Part shown: positions 48,104 through 61,699 of the stretch, piece by piece | Position numbering within the stretch: position 1 is the first letter of the stretch | Layout of the letters: each line of letters begins with the position of its first letter | NCBI GenBank assembly: GCA_030159075.1 | Contig: BROG01000406.1 | Location: 260,001-324,000, forward strand | Source of the DNA: Atrina japonica | Taxonomy: Eukaryota > Mollusca > Bivalvia > Pterioida > Pinnidae | Direction: 5' to 3' | Length of the DNA stretch: 64,000 bases | Notes under the pieces: model-generated | The model's input: only the letters and a program-made list of their open reading frames with translations | What the model was told of the DNA's origin: nothing | The model's database searches: none | Position numbers and translations under genes: made by a program

Positions 48104-49706
48104 CATATATTATAATATTTAAAAAACCCAGGTATTTTAACATTATATTAACATGTTATAAGCAATTCGATGTTCTATCACAATAATTTAAGATATTTTA
48201 ATCAATGAATTTATATTATTGTTTTCTTGAACCGTATAAAAAAATTCATGGAGAAAAATGCGTTTGAAATGAAAAGAGCATGTTGTGTTTTGAGCTTCTT
48301 AGATATATTTCGCTTTGTTTATTTTCAAGCTTTCAATCATATCAATACAAGTGTTATAATGGTGGTTTATAAGATGATTCCTGTTATCTTAACCAGCATC
48401 ATGGCCGACCGAAAAACAGTGATTCTGGTGACTATGCACGAGTTATTGTACAAAGGACTAAAAGTTTAATGATAGCATTAAGAGATTAACCGATCACTGA
48501 TTATTTACATGTATGTGGTTGTTTGAATTAGTTTGTAAGTAGGAGGGGAAGACACGAAAGTTTGATTAGAATATGTTTGTACAATAAATAATCACTAAAA
48601 TGCAGGTAAAAGCTGTCATTTAACAAATCAGTCCCATAAAAACGGAATGATTAACGTTTTGTTGCCAAATCTACTTTTTATGAAAAAGTCTGAATAAATA
48701 TACAAGAAATAATTAACTAAGAATGGTATCATGAAGAGAGATATGAAGACAGAAAATATAACCAAATTCTCTTATAACAAACAGCCACGGGTTTTCTTTG
48801 CACTCACTTTAACAACCAAGCTATGAGACAAAAGTGATGATTTCGGCTTTCCTATTGTCAACTTTCTAAGTTACTAAGTTAGATCCCATTTTAGCATGTA
48901 TTTGTTGTTGGTATCTCGCAGATGATCGGATATATCAGGGTGATTTCAAACATGTGAACAACACAGATGCAGAGGCAAACTACTTACTGATAATTTGGTT
49001 TCAAAATAATATCAGGAATCTTGTGTAAAATTAACATTGCGCAAATTTTACGGTCGTTATCTCTATCTTGTTTGTCTATTACCGATTGTTACGAGAATTA
49101 CAATTGTTCAATTACTTATAGCTGGTTTTACTTTATTTTGTGTAATGAAGTGGATCTATTTAATTCTTTCAGGTTTGGTTTCAAAACAGGCGTGCGAAAT
49201 GGAAGAAACGAAAGAAGACAACAAACGTATTCCGAACGCCAAGTTCATTATTGCCATCTCCGGGATTGACGCCATTCGGAACTATGAATGACACGTTATG
49301 CACATTCCATCCATCTGATACGCGATGGTCGGCGATGAATAATATTGGCAATCCCCTCAATGCAAATCCATTGACGTTGTCGGCATCTTTGCCACGACAA
49401 GGTCAGCTGCCACAAAGCTTTGGTACCCAGGTATCGATTGGTGGATTTCCAGACGCCGTCAGCGTTAGCCTTGGAAACAATATTTCCATGAGCAATGGCG
49501 GAACATCCATATATAACACGGGTTATGGAATGACAAACAGTTGTGGATCACCTCTCTCTGGAAGTTCAAATAATTCTCCGCCAATGGTATCATCTCAAAT
49601 GACTTGCGGGATGCAAGAAATAGGAGAAACATGGCGAGGAACAAGCATTGCTTCACTTCGACGAAAAGCATTAGAACACACAGCATCGTTAACTGGATTT
49701 AGATAA
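35223..49706 (+). CDS. otp: Orthopedia homeobox protein, 3 coding exons (join 35223..35289, 35808..36061, 49173..49706)
   Basis: Paired-like (Q50) homeodomain transcription factor, 284 residues after joining. The homeodomain is residues 62-121, with F8, L16, F20, W48, F49, Q50, N51 and R53 all in place, followed by a basic KKRKK stretch. The next segment (TTNVFR, then LLPSPGL and, further on, a DTRW motif) matches the region after the homeodomain in Otp proteins. The C-terminus, [16 protein letters not shown] at about 261-276, is the OAR motif. The N-terminal RLGISD resembles the RLGxxD motif at vertebrate Otp N-termini. Introns are GT-AG: 518 bp (phase 1) and 13,111 bp (phase 0, after homeodomain residue 46). 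No frame is broken. The family acts in the nucleus and is known to specify neurosecretory and peptidergic neurons in bilaterians; that role here is inferred. The ATG at 35223 was chosen because an in-frame TAG lies at 35205-35207. Confidence 0.96.
35808..36061 (+). CDS. otp: otp coding exon 2 (homeodomain residues 1-46)
   Basis: Acceptor TTTTCTAG at 35800-35807 and donor CAG|GTAAGAAG after 36061. The first two bases complete an Asp codon split with exon 1. The exon carries a short acidic/serine linker, then the homeodomain from QKRHRTRF to ESRVQ, ending exactly between homeodomain positions 46 and 47, the typical paired-class intron site. Residues such as [20 protein letters not shown] are diagnostic of Otp. 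Confidence 0.97.
36210..36419. mobile_element. Near-palindromic MITE-like element in otp intron 2
   Basis: Arms of about 90 bp (36210-36303 and 36330-36419) are inverted copies with few mismatches around a 26-bp spacer. They include GTGATAACCAAATTAATTGA, ACTCCTGACATGTTGTATAT and CACTGGGTGGG. It lies about 150 bp after the homeobox exon 2 donor. The two opposed open frames here (36178-36399, 36200-36394) have the same protein sequence because of the palindrome and are not genes. Confidence 0.85.
37332..37379. repeat. Perfect 17-bp stem-loop
   Basis: TGTTATCACTTTTTGAT (37332-37348) and its exact reverse complement (37363-37379) around a 14-nt loop. CTATAAATATC just upstream resembles a TATA box. 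Confidence 0.85.
37485..37870. other. GC-richer block in otp intron 2 with opposed open frames
   Basis: A 108-codon plus frame (37485-37811) and a 132-codon minus frame (37536-37934) overlap in sequence clearly less AT-rich than its surroundings, with CpGs. I do not recognise either protein. The core GCAAGGAGGCCGAGCGAGGC...TCCTTGC is an imperfect hairpin. It could be a relic of a mobile element, a regulatory element, or a retrocopy. Confidence 0.3.
38494..38848. repeat. (TAAA)n microsatellite, imperfect, about 355 bp
   Basis: A long TAAA/TGAA tetranucleotide tract. The 139-codon minus frame over it ([10 protein letters not shown]...) is an artefact of the repeat. Confidence 0.98.
38911..38957. 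repeat. Dispersed motif CACCCAGTAAATTCA
   Basis: ATTTGCACTCACCCAGTAAA, TTCAAATTTACAACATGATA. Related strings occur in the MITE at 36330, at 40771-40820 and, inverted, at 47896-47925. Confidence 0.55.
39000..42950. other. otp intron 2, middle part
   Basis: Mostly AT-rich sequence without recognised genes. It contains (TA)n at 40061-40138, a short (GAT)n at 41056-41078, and a repeat-like block with GTTTTGGGGTCCGGTTACAG and AAAATTCCCAATTTGGAATT at 39450-39540. Short frames here lack any family resemblance. Confidence 0.45.
40061..40138. repeat. (TA)n microsatellite
   Basis: About 70 bp of pure TA with short TATG-flanked extensions. Confidence 0.97.
42953..43128 (+). mobile_element. 5'-truncated SINE
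   Basis: It starts at the B box GGGTTCGATCCCC. The body AGCTAATGTTGTGAAAAAGT and TTGCCAGTTTACATGC, ACGGGTACATTGTACCCGGG, CACCATTAAAAACTGAC and the 3' GTGTAAAACAC follow. The A-box half is missing. Confidence 0.8.
43696..43757. repeat. (GA)n microsatellite
   Basis: About 62 bp of GA in otp intron 2. Confidence 0.98.
44140..44296. repeat. (TAC)n trinucleotide repeat
   Basis: About 140 bp of TAC with CAC/ATC/ATT interruptions. The Ser- and Val-rich minus frames across it are artefacts. Confidence 0.97.
44297..45002. other. otp intron 2 stretch, only a (GT)n seen
   Basis: A (GT)n of about 22 bp is at 44813-44834. Nothing else was recognised. Confidence 0.45.
45003..45120 (+). repeat. Dispersed repeat R3, copy 2
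   Basis: GGAGCTCAACTGATGAAGTC, AAATTGACAGAAACGATC and GAGCATTATAACTTTGGTAT, TATGTTTATAA. Same family as 31272-31440 and 47958-48034. Confidence 0.75.
45644..45777 (+). mobile_element. 3'-truncated SINE
   Basis: A-box half GGTCTCTGTGGCCATGTGGT, TAGAG, the CACTTTGAACCATGAAATCT block, a mutated B-box region, CTGGAACCTTACTTGATTTG and TGTGAGAAAGTTTGCAAGTT, then it stops. The 3' LINE-like end is absent. Confidence 0.75.
45960..46137. mobile_element. pogo/Tigger-like MITE
   Basis: 178 bp with perfect 14-bp terminal inverted repeats, CAGTGGAACCTCGC at 45960 and GCGAGGTTCCACTG ending 46137. CAGTGGAACCTCG is the familiar pogo/Tigger-type terminus (established knowledge). The left flank ends in TA; the right flank is TT, so the TA duplication is imperfect. 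No transposase. Confidence 0.85.
46138..46230. repeat. 40-bp tandem duplication
   Basis: TTCCACCGTTCTAGGACATT, GTCATGTTCTGCGTGTAATG is repeated directly (46138-46177, 46178-46217), with a further partial TTCTGCGTGT. Confidence 0.92.
46523..46945. repeat. 43-bp minisatellite, about 9-10 diverged units
   Basis: The unit is approximately AAGCTATGGTAAAATGTTCA, TGTGAAATGTCTTCTTAATC, TCC. Units vary by substitutions and small indels. Confidence 0.9.
46946..47957. other. otp intron 2 stretch, no recognised feature
   Basis: The 68-codon frame 47561-47767 is not a family I recognise and is not needed for otp. Confidence 0.4.
47958..48034 (-). repeat. Dispersed repeat R3, copy 3 (inverted)
   Basis: On the minus strand: GAGCTCAACTAATGAAGTCT, AATTGACAGGAACGACC, TAGGTATTATGTTTAT. 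Confidence 0.75.
48072..48102. repeat. (TATC)n microsatellite
   Basis: Seven to eight TATC units. Confidence 0.95.
48103..48807. other. otp intron 2 stretch, no recognised feature
   Basis: The 80-codon frame 48227-48469 has hydrophobic patches but no recognised family and no splice support. Confidence 0.4.
48808..49065 (+). mobile_element. PLE fragment close to otp exon 3
   Basis: AACCAAGCTATGAGACAAAA, GTGATGATTTCGGCTTTCCT, ATTGTCAACTT align with the LYDKRDDF.FPIVNF block. GCAGATGATCGGATATATCA, CAGAGGCAAACTACTTACTG and TTGCGCAAATTTTACGGTCG follow in family order. It ends about 110 bp before the exon 3 acceptor. Confidence 0.75.
49173..49706 (+). CDS. otp: otp coding exon 3 (homeodomain residues 47-60, linker, OAR motif, stop)
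   Basis: Acceptor TTCTTTCAG ends at 49172. The frame opens with [15 protein letters not shown] (recognition helix end and nuclear-localisation-like basic run) and continues 177 codons to TAA at 49704-49706. The middle is rich in Ser, Asn, Gly and Pro, and the OAR motif lies at about 49530-49700 downstream, close to the stop. The spurious frame 49465-49686 on the other strand is a shadow of this exon. Confidence 0.97.
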   Translation, partial: VWFQNRRAKWKKRKKTTNVFRTPSSLLPSPGLTPFGTMNDTLCTFHPSDTRWSAMNNIGNPLNANPLTLSASLPRQGQLPQSFGTQVSIGGFPDAVSVSLGNNISMSNGGTSIYNTGYGMTNSCGSPLSGSSNNSPPMVSSQMTCGMQEIGETWRGTSIASLRRKALEHTASLTGFR

Positions 49707-50930
49707 AAATCCGTTGAAGATGTGAATTTCAATAATTCTTGCCGCTCTGTCAAATGTCATCACCGGAACATTCAAAACAGATGCTAAGTAATTATCAAAA
49801 TTCTACAATAACTATCATTTTATTGGCTGTATGTATCATCTTATATCATTACCATTCTAAAACATGTAAATTTTAATTTTGGGGTTACTGTGAGGTAGTT
49901 ACATTTTTGTTTCCTTCTTAGCTTTAAGTTAAAGAATTTTGTTGTTTATTTTTTATTTATTGGATGTATCCATGCATAAGATCAAATATATTGAACACTT
50001 TTTGATATTAGTTCTAAAAAGGTAGACATTGTAAAACACACATTAAATCATTTATTTGATAAATAAATATATTAAGCTCATCTATGAGTTGTTGATTTAA
50101 ATCGGGAAAAATCAATTATTTTCAAATGAATTCAGGTGGAAATGTTAGTACTATTGATATGATATATATGAGTATCTGATGTCAATTTTCTTCTTTCATC
50201 ATTATTACCATTACTTTCTGAAAAAGGGTAAATTATATCCCGGGATTTGCCATGTTATCTTACATTTAATTATACCATTAACCATGCCTTATAGGCGCAG
50301 AATAACATTTTCAATTTTGAATTATATACAATGTATTCCTGAAAGTGGATTATACGAATATTTCCATGCCAATCACCTGCATATTTTAATGGTAACGAAA
50401 ACTCATTGTAATTAACTATTTAAAATATTTTTAATACAGTTCATGACTGAAAAAAGTTTCATGAAAATGGCTTTTCCTTTAAAACTAGTCATTTGAATAA
50501 AATCTTCCAAAACGCAAAAATGACGTTCATATAGGTTTTGTCGACAATTTTATGTCAATTGATCGGTTAATTATGGTAGAGATCTCAATGGTATAGGTTT
50601 TGAGTCAAGAAGAAAGAGTCAACAGCAATGTTTTAAAGAGTTTTTGAAAAGTATTTTTGTTTTCTTTTTGTGTAATTTTATTTATACATGTATTATTGAA
50701 CATGTGATTAGGTATTTGGAAGAGGGCTCTGATTTCTGTCTTAATTTGCAGGGCCAAAAGTGGAAGTATTATTATTATTTTATTGTAGAAAGGTCGTCAC
50801 TCTAACGCCTTTGCACTAGGAATGGAAATTCAGTTTTATTTAAGAAAGGTTACATTTAGTTAAAGCATGTATAATAAGGGTGTGTTAGCCTGAATAAAGT
50901 TTCGGGTTCAAAATAAATGGTTGTCATTGT
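49707..50930 (+). other. otp 3' UTR candidate with several AATAAA signals
   Basis: No coding signal follows the otp stop. AATAAA hexamers occur at 50062-50067, 50496-50501 and 50893-50898. The last is followed by a GT-rich stretch (GGTTGTCATTGTCTTTGG), the classical downstream element arrangement, so it is my preferred poly(A) site. The true end cannot be decided from sequence alone. Confidence 0.35.
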
Positions 50931-51095
50931 CTTTGGAAATGAAACTTAAGCTATACATAGTTTATGGTAATAAAGGGAAAGAGGATGTTTAAACTTTTTA
51001 TATGCTGTAGTAGAAAGAATTCAAGGTTTAGCCTTCAAACGAGAGAAATGATGAAGAAATTAATAAATACGGTAACATTGATGAGGATTATATTA
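50931..51095. other. Short stretch downstream of otp, nothing recognised
   Basis: No features seen. Confidence 0.4.
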
Positions 51096-51210
51096 TCATA
51101 GATGATGATGATGATGATGATGATGATTATAATAATAATGATGATTATGATGAATATAATGATGATGATGATGATGTTGATGATTATAATGATGATGATG
51201 GTATCGGTGT
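51096..51210. repeat. (GAT)n imperfect trinucleotide repeat
   Basis: About 115 bp of GAT with AAT/TAT interruptions. The Ile-rich minus frame is an artefact. Confidence 0.96.
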
Positions 51211-51735
51211 GCATATTCCGCCCCTGTACTGTCCTGTTCAAACACTTATAGTGCTTTTTGTGATTGGAATTTTGTTTCAAATAGTGTTATCTAGTCTTAA
51301 CTATTATCATGTAACGTATCCTTTATTCTATGATTTTGTTTTCTGTTGTTAATAGTGCCAAAGAGTGTCGTCTTTTCATTTTGTTTTGGTCTCAAAAGTT
51401 TAGAACAGAGCACTATAAACATGACAACTCGCATCTCTAGTCAATGTAGGCTGATCTTGAGAGATTCTGAAGTTATTGTACTGGACATGGGTTTTAATCA
51501 TTGAATTTTAATTGTCATTTGTTCTTACGTCTAAAACGATTGCTGTTTTTTTTTAATTCGGATGTATTTTAGATTAACATGAAGTCTAGAAAAGACAAAA
51601 AATTTATTACGGGGTATAAAGAAAATTTTATTAAAACTTTTTATTGTTTCTAAACTCACGAATTCATCATTACCTCGAAAATAGCGAATTAGAACACCGC
51701 GAGTTAGTCTTCCTCGTACAGTATCAGTAAATGTG
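51211..51735. other. Stretch with no recognised gene
   Basis: Nothing certain. CTCGCATCTCTAGTCAATGT at 51428 weakly recalls the SINE tRNA half. Confidence 0.3.
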
Positions 51736-51736
51736 T

Positions 51737-51805
51737 CCGGTAACTTCCGGTACGTGGATTTCTGGTAACTTCCGGGACTAGGTTTTTCTGGTAATTTCCG
51801 GCACA
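51737..51805. repeat. 26-bp tandem repeat x 3
   Basis: Three units containing GGTAACTTCCGG.AC, diverged in the last. Confidence 0.85.
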
Positions 51806-51857
51806 TGATTGTCTTTTCCTTGGTTCATTATTACCACTATTTCCCTCCAACATAAAA

Positions 51858-51910
51858 TGGATGCCATCGTATGACTATAATTTGCTGTGTAAGATATAAA
51901 GTTTTGAGGT
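51858..51910 (+). mobile_element. Possible SINE 3'-end remnant
   Basis: GGATGCCATCGTATGACTAT resembles the GGACGCCATCATATAACTGA 3' block of the SINEs, followed by a diverged TAAAG end. Confidence 0.3.
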
Positions 51911-53454
51911 AAAAGCAAATTCTCGCTTCTCTGTATTTATCTACCTTTTGTGAAACGCTGCTTAAAGTTTATTTAATTGAATTCAATTTTCAATACTAAT
52001 CTCAAATATGAACGTTTTATTATTTTTTGGAAAAGTTTTATATTAGAATTGTGAATATTCAAATTATTCTTAAAATCTCATATTGAAGTTTTACTGAAAT
52101 TTTACCGAGGTGCTCTACATTTCTTAAGATAAATGTATTGAAATGGTAAATGATTTTTTGATTTATTATTTTAAATTTATATTAAACTTTGAAAAAATAA
52201 ACTAACAGATACATAAATGAAAAGGTAACAAACTTCGTGTATGGTGCTGTATATACGGAAATCGATATGTATATATTGTTATTTCGTTTTGTTTTTTGTT
52301 AGAGATTTGTCAGCTTGTTAACAACTCAATGAGTGAATTGGGGTATCGTTGTCACATATACGACAATTATTGTCTGTTCATCAATATAGTTAATCTACAA
52401 ATAGCGTTAATAAGAATTATGATTTTTCTGCAAAATGTAAACAAATGCTGCCTTATTTCTGATCAATCAAATCGAACATGCGTTTCTGTACTTAGTTAGT
52501 GATAAATTATTATTATCATAACGATATGGCAATTTTTCACAAGGAATGTAAATGAAAAAGATTTAATTTCCATTTCATAAACTATCAAATATATTTCTTT
52601 TGATACTGAAAGAAAGCATACATGGTCAAATCATACAGGTATATATAAAGTTAATTTTTGTTTATTATCTTTTTGCAATTTTTATGTTGCAAATGCTGAC
52701 CATGTGTTTTTCATTTTATATCCTTATACATGCATAATTAATTATATACATGTACATTCTAAAGCAACATATTAACGTAGAAATTAAAAAGCCACAAGCC
52801 ACTAGATGAAGCGCACATCAAAATATTTCAGTTCATTGATAAATCAATTGCAAAATCTGACTTGTTATTCCAGTTCTCAATGAACATGTAGAAATTTGGT
52901 ATTTAGGATGATGACATAATTAGATTTTTTAGGATTCCTAGAAATAAAGAAACAAATGAAAAAACCTGCCAAAAGCTTTGCTATAAAGGTGAACGATTTT
53001 GATGTTCATAATATTTTCCCACCAATCACATGACGATTTACATTTGCCTATGTAAACATCACGGTATCACCTGGGTTTTGTCCAAACTGGTAAAACCGAC
53101 TGGTTTCATTGTAGGCCGGTTTAGACAGAATATTTTGTATGATATACATTCTGATTTAGTCCTCAGTTTTTTACTACATGTATATGTTAGAAACGTAATT
53201 GCCGTTATGATTATCAACAGTAACATCATTAGGTTATCTCATTTATTTATTTATTTGGTCATTTATTATTAAGTTGAAGTTATGAAAGGTAATATATTTT
53301 ATACCAAGTACTGTAGTGGTTTCTGTGTATTTATATGTAAATTTTTGTTAATAAACATAATCTCGAGATTGAAAAATACAAATAATAATGGACAACATCA
53401 ATATGTATTAAATTGTTTGTATTGTAATTTTTTTCAGGAAAATCAATGACAATA
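51911..53454. other. AT-rich stretch, no recognised feature
   Basis: Short frames 52296-52499 and 53030-53272 have no recognised family. Confidence 0.4.
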
Positions 53455-54020
53455 TTTGTGTAAACACTCGTGTCACATTATTGTATGACAATTATGACAC
53501 ACCTGAGACACATTATTTTATGACACTAACATATGACATACCTGAGGTACATTATCTTTTGACATATATGACATACTAGATATACATTGCTTTATGGCAC
53601 ATATATGACGCCTGATGTACATTACTTTATGACAAATATGACATACTAGAGATACATTCTTATATGATATACCTGTTATACATTATTTCATTACAAATAT
53701 GACATGCTACAGATGCATTATTATATAACATATATGACACCTGATGTACATTAATTTATGACAAATATGACGTACCAGAGATATATTATTATATGACATG
53801 CCAGATTTACATTATTTTGTGACAGATATAAGATAATTGAGATACATTATTATATGACATATCTGAGGTACATTATTTTATGACAAATATGAGGTACATT
53901 ATTTTATGACAAATATGAGGTACACTGTTTTGTGACATATATGACTTACCTGAGTTACAATGCGTATTGTTTGCCATAAGTGACATAGCTGAGGTACATA
54001 TTTTTTATTTTATAACATAA
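53455..54020. repeat. Diverged minisatellite, about 35-bp unit, some 16 copies
   Basis: The unit is roughly ACATTATTTTATGACAAATA, TGACATACCTGAGGT. The CCTGAGGTACATTATTTTAT junction is repeated with much drift. Confidence 0.85.
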
Positions 54021-54710
54021 ATCACATACCTGAGTCTTTCGAATATGACTGTTCTGTTGACGAGAGCTCAGTAATATAGATAAAAATATCTGATAATTCG
54101 GGTGTAATTCATAACTTCCATTTCAAAGTAGGCAGATGAAATGTCAATGTATTGACACGAGTATATGTCTGCTACTTTGTGATATTTATATATTGTCAGT
54201 GTATCTAAACAAGTTGTAGTATCTTCCTCTGAATTGACGATAAACAGTTACATGTGGGTTTTATATATCCACTCATACATTTACATTATATTTTTATCAT
54301 CATTAGCATTTGGTATAAACTTTCCGCCTAGTTGTTAATTTTGTTTATTTTCATTTTTCGTTATAGAATTTTTACCGGGAATGCTTCTTGTCAATATCCG
54401 TTTTACCGGTTTTTGAGGTGTTTTATATGAACGATATCTGTTTGAAGTTAACATCGATTCCATGACATGTAGTTATCATATTGAAATGGATGTTTCATTA
54501 ACTGTCTATAATTAGGGTTTATTTTATGTCATGTATTGTTGATTTATAGTAATTTGCACATTTGTGGTATAAGTTGTAACATGTGGTTCAGTAAATATTG
54601 AAATTTAACACTCCTTGTTTTCTTATCTTTTTCCTGTGGTAATCATTACTTATATTTTTATCACGTTTGTTAGCAAGTTAGATAAGTAAGAGAAGGCAGA
54701 TCACCAAATC
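54021..54710. other. AT-rich stretch, no recognised feature
   Basis: No features seen. Confidence 0.4.
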
Positions 54711-55071
54711 TTAAAGGGCACTAGCTGTGAGTTTTTTTTTCAAAAATGGTTCTTTGCTTCTTTTACTTTTAATTTACATGAACAAAATGAGATATACACA
54801 GCCATGAAAATCTTAAATTCCTGTTTATTTTGTAAAAAATTGCTTGAGAACACCGTTTTGGCAATTATTCACTTGCAATTGATTAAGTCAACTATTTGTA
54901 TATATTATGCATATCACTCAAGACCTGACGTTATATTCACAAAATATATAGAAATATAATATTTGTATGCCTGTTTATAGCTCTACTTTGTTATTACACA
55001 TCAAGTACAATCTGTAGAAGTAGAAAACTTTGAAAACATTGTTTAGGTAAACACAGTTAATATACATTTAA
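54711..55071 (+). mobile_element. TTAA-ended non-autonomous DNA element, copy 3
   Basis: Starts TTAAAGGGCACTAGCTGTGA. The interior aligns with 14310-14653 (GAGATATACACAGCCATGAA, ATTGCTTGAGAACACC, CAATTGATTAAGTCAACTAT, TTATTACACATCAAGTACAA). The right end is degraded; I place it at TTAA 55068-55071. Confidence 0.65.
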
Positions 55072-55174
55072 GGTTTGTACATTTATAAACTAAGGGGAGA
55101 AAATGAAATCTTTCTATCTATGAACGTTGATCAAGAACAGAGACTATGAAATCCCTAGGCTTTACACGTGTCTG

Positions 55175-55322
55175 ATGTGATATATATCCCAACGAACTAG
55201 AAATTATAATCACCACAGAATCATGCGCTTCCTACTTAAACATTAGCTTACTACAGGCACAGACGGGAAATTAACAACGAAGCATTACGACAAATATAAT
55301 GGTTTTTGGTTTCTTATTGTAG
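55175..55322 (+). mobile_element. PLE RT fragment
   Basis: ATATATATCCCAACGAACTA, GAAATTATAATCACCACAGA, ATCATGCGCTTCCTACTTAA and ACAGACGGGAAATTAACAAC correspond to the YP.ELEIKDT.ES..ASYL..L block followed by DGKINT. No open frame remains. Confidence 0.7.
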
Positions 55323-55369
55323 TTGTGACGTTATCAAAAAACGGCGTGTATGGCAAAACATTGGTTGTG

Positions 55370-56970
55370 GTTTTTTTTTAAAAAACTTATCAGTACGTTT
55401 ATCTCTAAAACTACTTGACGCACTGTAATGAAAGTTCATGCAATTATAGTTAGGGTGTGTAGATATGTATAATGTTTGTTGTGTCGTCACAAAAAGATGA
55501 CGTCAATGGCATACGAGGCTTTCGATTAGCCAACATTGTCCGATTTTGAAAATATTTGGAATTTATTGGTACTAAGGGATTGCGATTTCTATGATAAAGG
55601 TTCTGTTGCCGTCTATGGCAAACGAGGCTTCTGATTGGTCGAAATATCGACATAGTCCGATTTTGAAGAATTTGAAATGTATGGGTATAAAGGGTTTCCG
55701 ATTTCACTGGGTTTTGTTGCCGTTTATGGCAAATTTAGGCTTTGGATTGGTCGAAATTTTAACATTATCCGATTTCGATGAAATTATGGGTATCGAGGGA
55801 TTGTAATTTCAATGGTATTGTTTTTTATCGTCCTTGGCAAACCGAGGCTTCTGAATGGTTCAAATTTCAAAATTGTCAGAGTTTGATTAAATTTGGAATT
55901 AATGGGTATCAAGGGATTGCCATTTCAATGATATGGGTTCCGTTGCTTTCTATAGCACACTGAGGCTCTTGGTAGCGCAAAATTTCAACATTTGAAATTT
56001 TGATTGTCCAAGAGGATTCAAAGGTGTTCATCTTATTTAGATAGCTCAAAAAGCGCGTTTTAAATCATGGTAACTATGTCCAACTGCTTTGGTATACCCT
56101 ATGCTGTGTTAATGGGATTTCAGAATATCATGACGGAAATTATGTAGGAAGCTCAAAATAAATTCGGTATTGTTACAAAATTTATTTTTACTCTTAAGTT
56201 TCGATATTCCTGAGATGAACTTGTTACATTAAGAGCGTGAGACCATGGTTTGGTAGACTTTCATAACAGCTGGCTATACCTTGTTATTTATCATTATTCT
56301 ATCTTTCCGTGCCGAACTTGTCTGCACGTTTTCTCGGAATTTATTCGACGGATTCTTATGAAACGCCATATGATGATAGGTGTGGTTGTGCAGATGTGCA
56401 CTACGTATGTGACGTCATAAAAATGGCGTCTGTCGCAAATCGGTCCAAACTAGCCGGCACATTTTTTCTGAAAGTACTCGACGGACTGTAATGAAACGTC
56501 ATGATTATAGGTTTGGGTTAGCAGATGTGTACAATGGCGTCCGATTGGTTGAAATTTCCACATTATCCGATTTTGATGAAATTTAGAACTTATGTGTATC
56601 GAGGGATTGCAATTTCAATGGTATTGGTATTGCTGTCGATCATGGCAAACAGAGGTTTCTGATTGGTAAAAATTTCAACATTGTCAGATTTTGATGGAAT
56701 TTAGAATTAACGGTTATCAAAGGATTGCGATTTAAATGTTATGGGTTTCGTTGCGTCTAAAGCAAACTTGGGCTTCTGAATGGTCTAAATTTCAACATTG
56801 TCAGATTTTAATGAAATTTGGAAATTATGGGCATCAATGGATTGTAATTTCATTGATAATGGTTTTGTTGCCGTCTTTGGCACACCAGGGCTTCTGATTG
56901 GTCAAAATGTCAACATTGTCTGTTTTTGATGAAATTTGAAATTTATTGGTATCATTGATTGCAATTTTAA
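55370..56970 (+). repeat. Modular satellite, about 115-bp units in two runs separated by a leader module
   Basis: The core unit contains GATTGCAATTTCAATGGTAT, TGTTGCCGTCTATGGCAAAC, AGGCTTCTGATTGGTCAAAA, TTTCAACATTGTCCGATTTT and GATGAAATTTGGAATTTATG. Units run from about 55480 to 56000 and 56520 to 56970. A second module (CTCGACGGACTGTAATGAAA, CGTCATGATTATAGGT, GTGTGCAGATGTG) occurs at about 55400, 56330 and 56470. Confidence 0.92.
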
Positions 56971-57010
56971 CCTTATGGCTTTTATTACTCAAAACCTGTA
57001 AAGAGCTGCA

Positions 57011-58072
<1,062 letters not shown>

Positions 58073-58275
58073 TATAAAATCTCAGGTACCAAAGTATAAA
58101 TCTTTAGGATTTCCAGGATATATATTTTAATGCGGTGATATTTGACAGACAAGGACCTCTGGAAACCCATAGGTGGGAATAGGTGTCATGAAAGAGTAAG
58201 CATCCCTTGTTGATCGGTCACACCCGCCGCGAGTCCACAGTCAAATTGAAATGAAATAGGTGAGGAATAATCTTC
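58073..58275 (-). mobile_element. PLE 3'-tail fragment
   Basis: Minus-strand tail: AATCTCAGGTACCAAAGTAT, TAGGATTTCCAGGATATATA, GACCTCTGGAAACCCATAGG, AAGCATCCCTTGTTGATCGG, TCACACCCGCCGCGAGTCCA, CAGTCAAATTGAAATGAAAT. Confidence 0.82.

Positions 58276-60939
<2,664 letters not shown>

Positions 60940-61033
<94 letters not shown>
60940..61033. repeat. (GA)n microsatellite
   Basis: About 94 bp of uninterrupted GA. Confidence 0.98.
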
Positions 61034-61034
<1 letters not shown>

Positions 61035-61699
61035 AGAACTAATTCGAATTTTGAATTGAAATAACAAAATTAAGTACAAATGAATAAAATTATACATTTT
61101 CCCGGCTTTTTAATCATTATTTTGACATTGATTCAATTCGCCCAGAAGAGGGAAAGTTCATTTTATTAGACCTATTCCATATGATTTAAAATTCAGGTAC
61201 TGATAGGTATTTTTGAGAATGTAAATATGTGGATTAATTGCTTCTAGTTGCAAGTATTTTGTGTATATTAAGAAATATAGAAAATTACCTTTGGTTACAT
61301 ACATGTAAATTGGGATTTACCTGTGTTAGTTTATATGTCGAATAATGACAATGTTTCATATTATTATATTCAAAATGTGATATACACCATTCACTCTAAA
61401 CATTAATGAACAACAATATACGATTAATGAAAGTAAATTGAAGAAAATAAAATACTTATAAATAATTGACACAAAATTGTAATGAACACATCTTTTATAT
61501 ACCATTATCGACATTCAGAAACATATATCGTGTGTCTGTATTGCACAAATCTTTTCACATGCTTTGGATTATTTGTTGCCTTGACTTAAAATCATCGCGA
61601 TTTTGTTTTAGTTGTGTTCACAACAGCTTGGATCTATGTCTACAATAAAAAATATTAATATTTCGGTTTCTCAAATAAATAATATTGAACAATACGTAG
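61034..61699. other. AT-rich stretch, no recognised feature
   Basis: No features seen. Confidence 0.4.

Noticed and set aside
48227..48469. 80-codon frame in otp intron 2 as an extra otp exon
   Set aside because: No acceptor/donor pair in the required phase, and exons 2 and 3 already join to a complete homeodomain.
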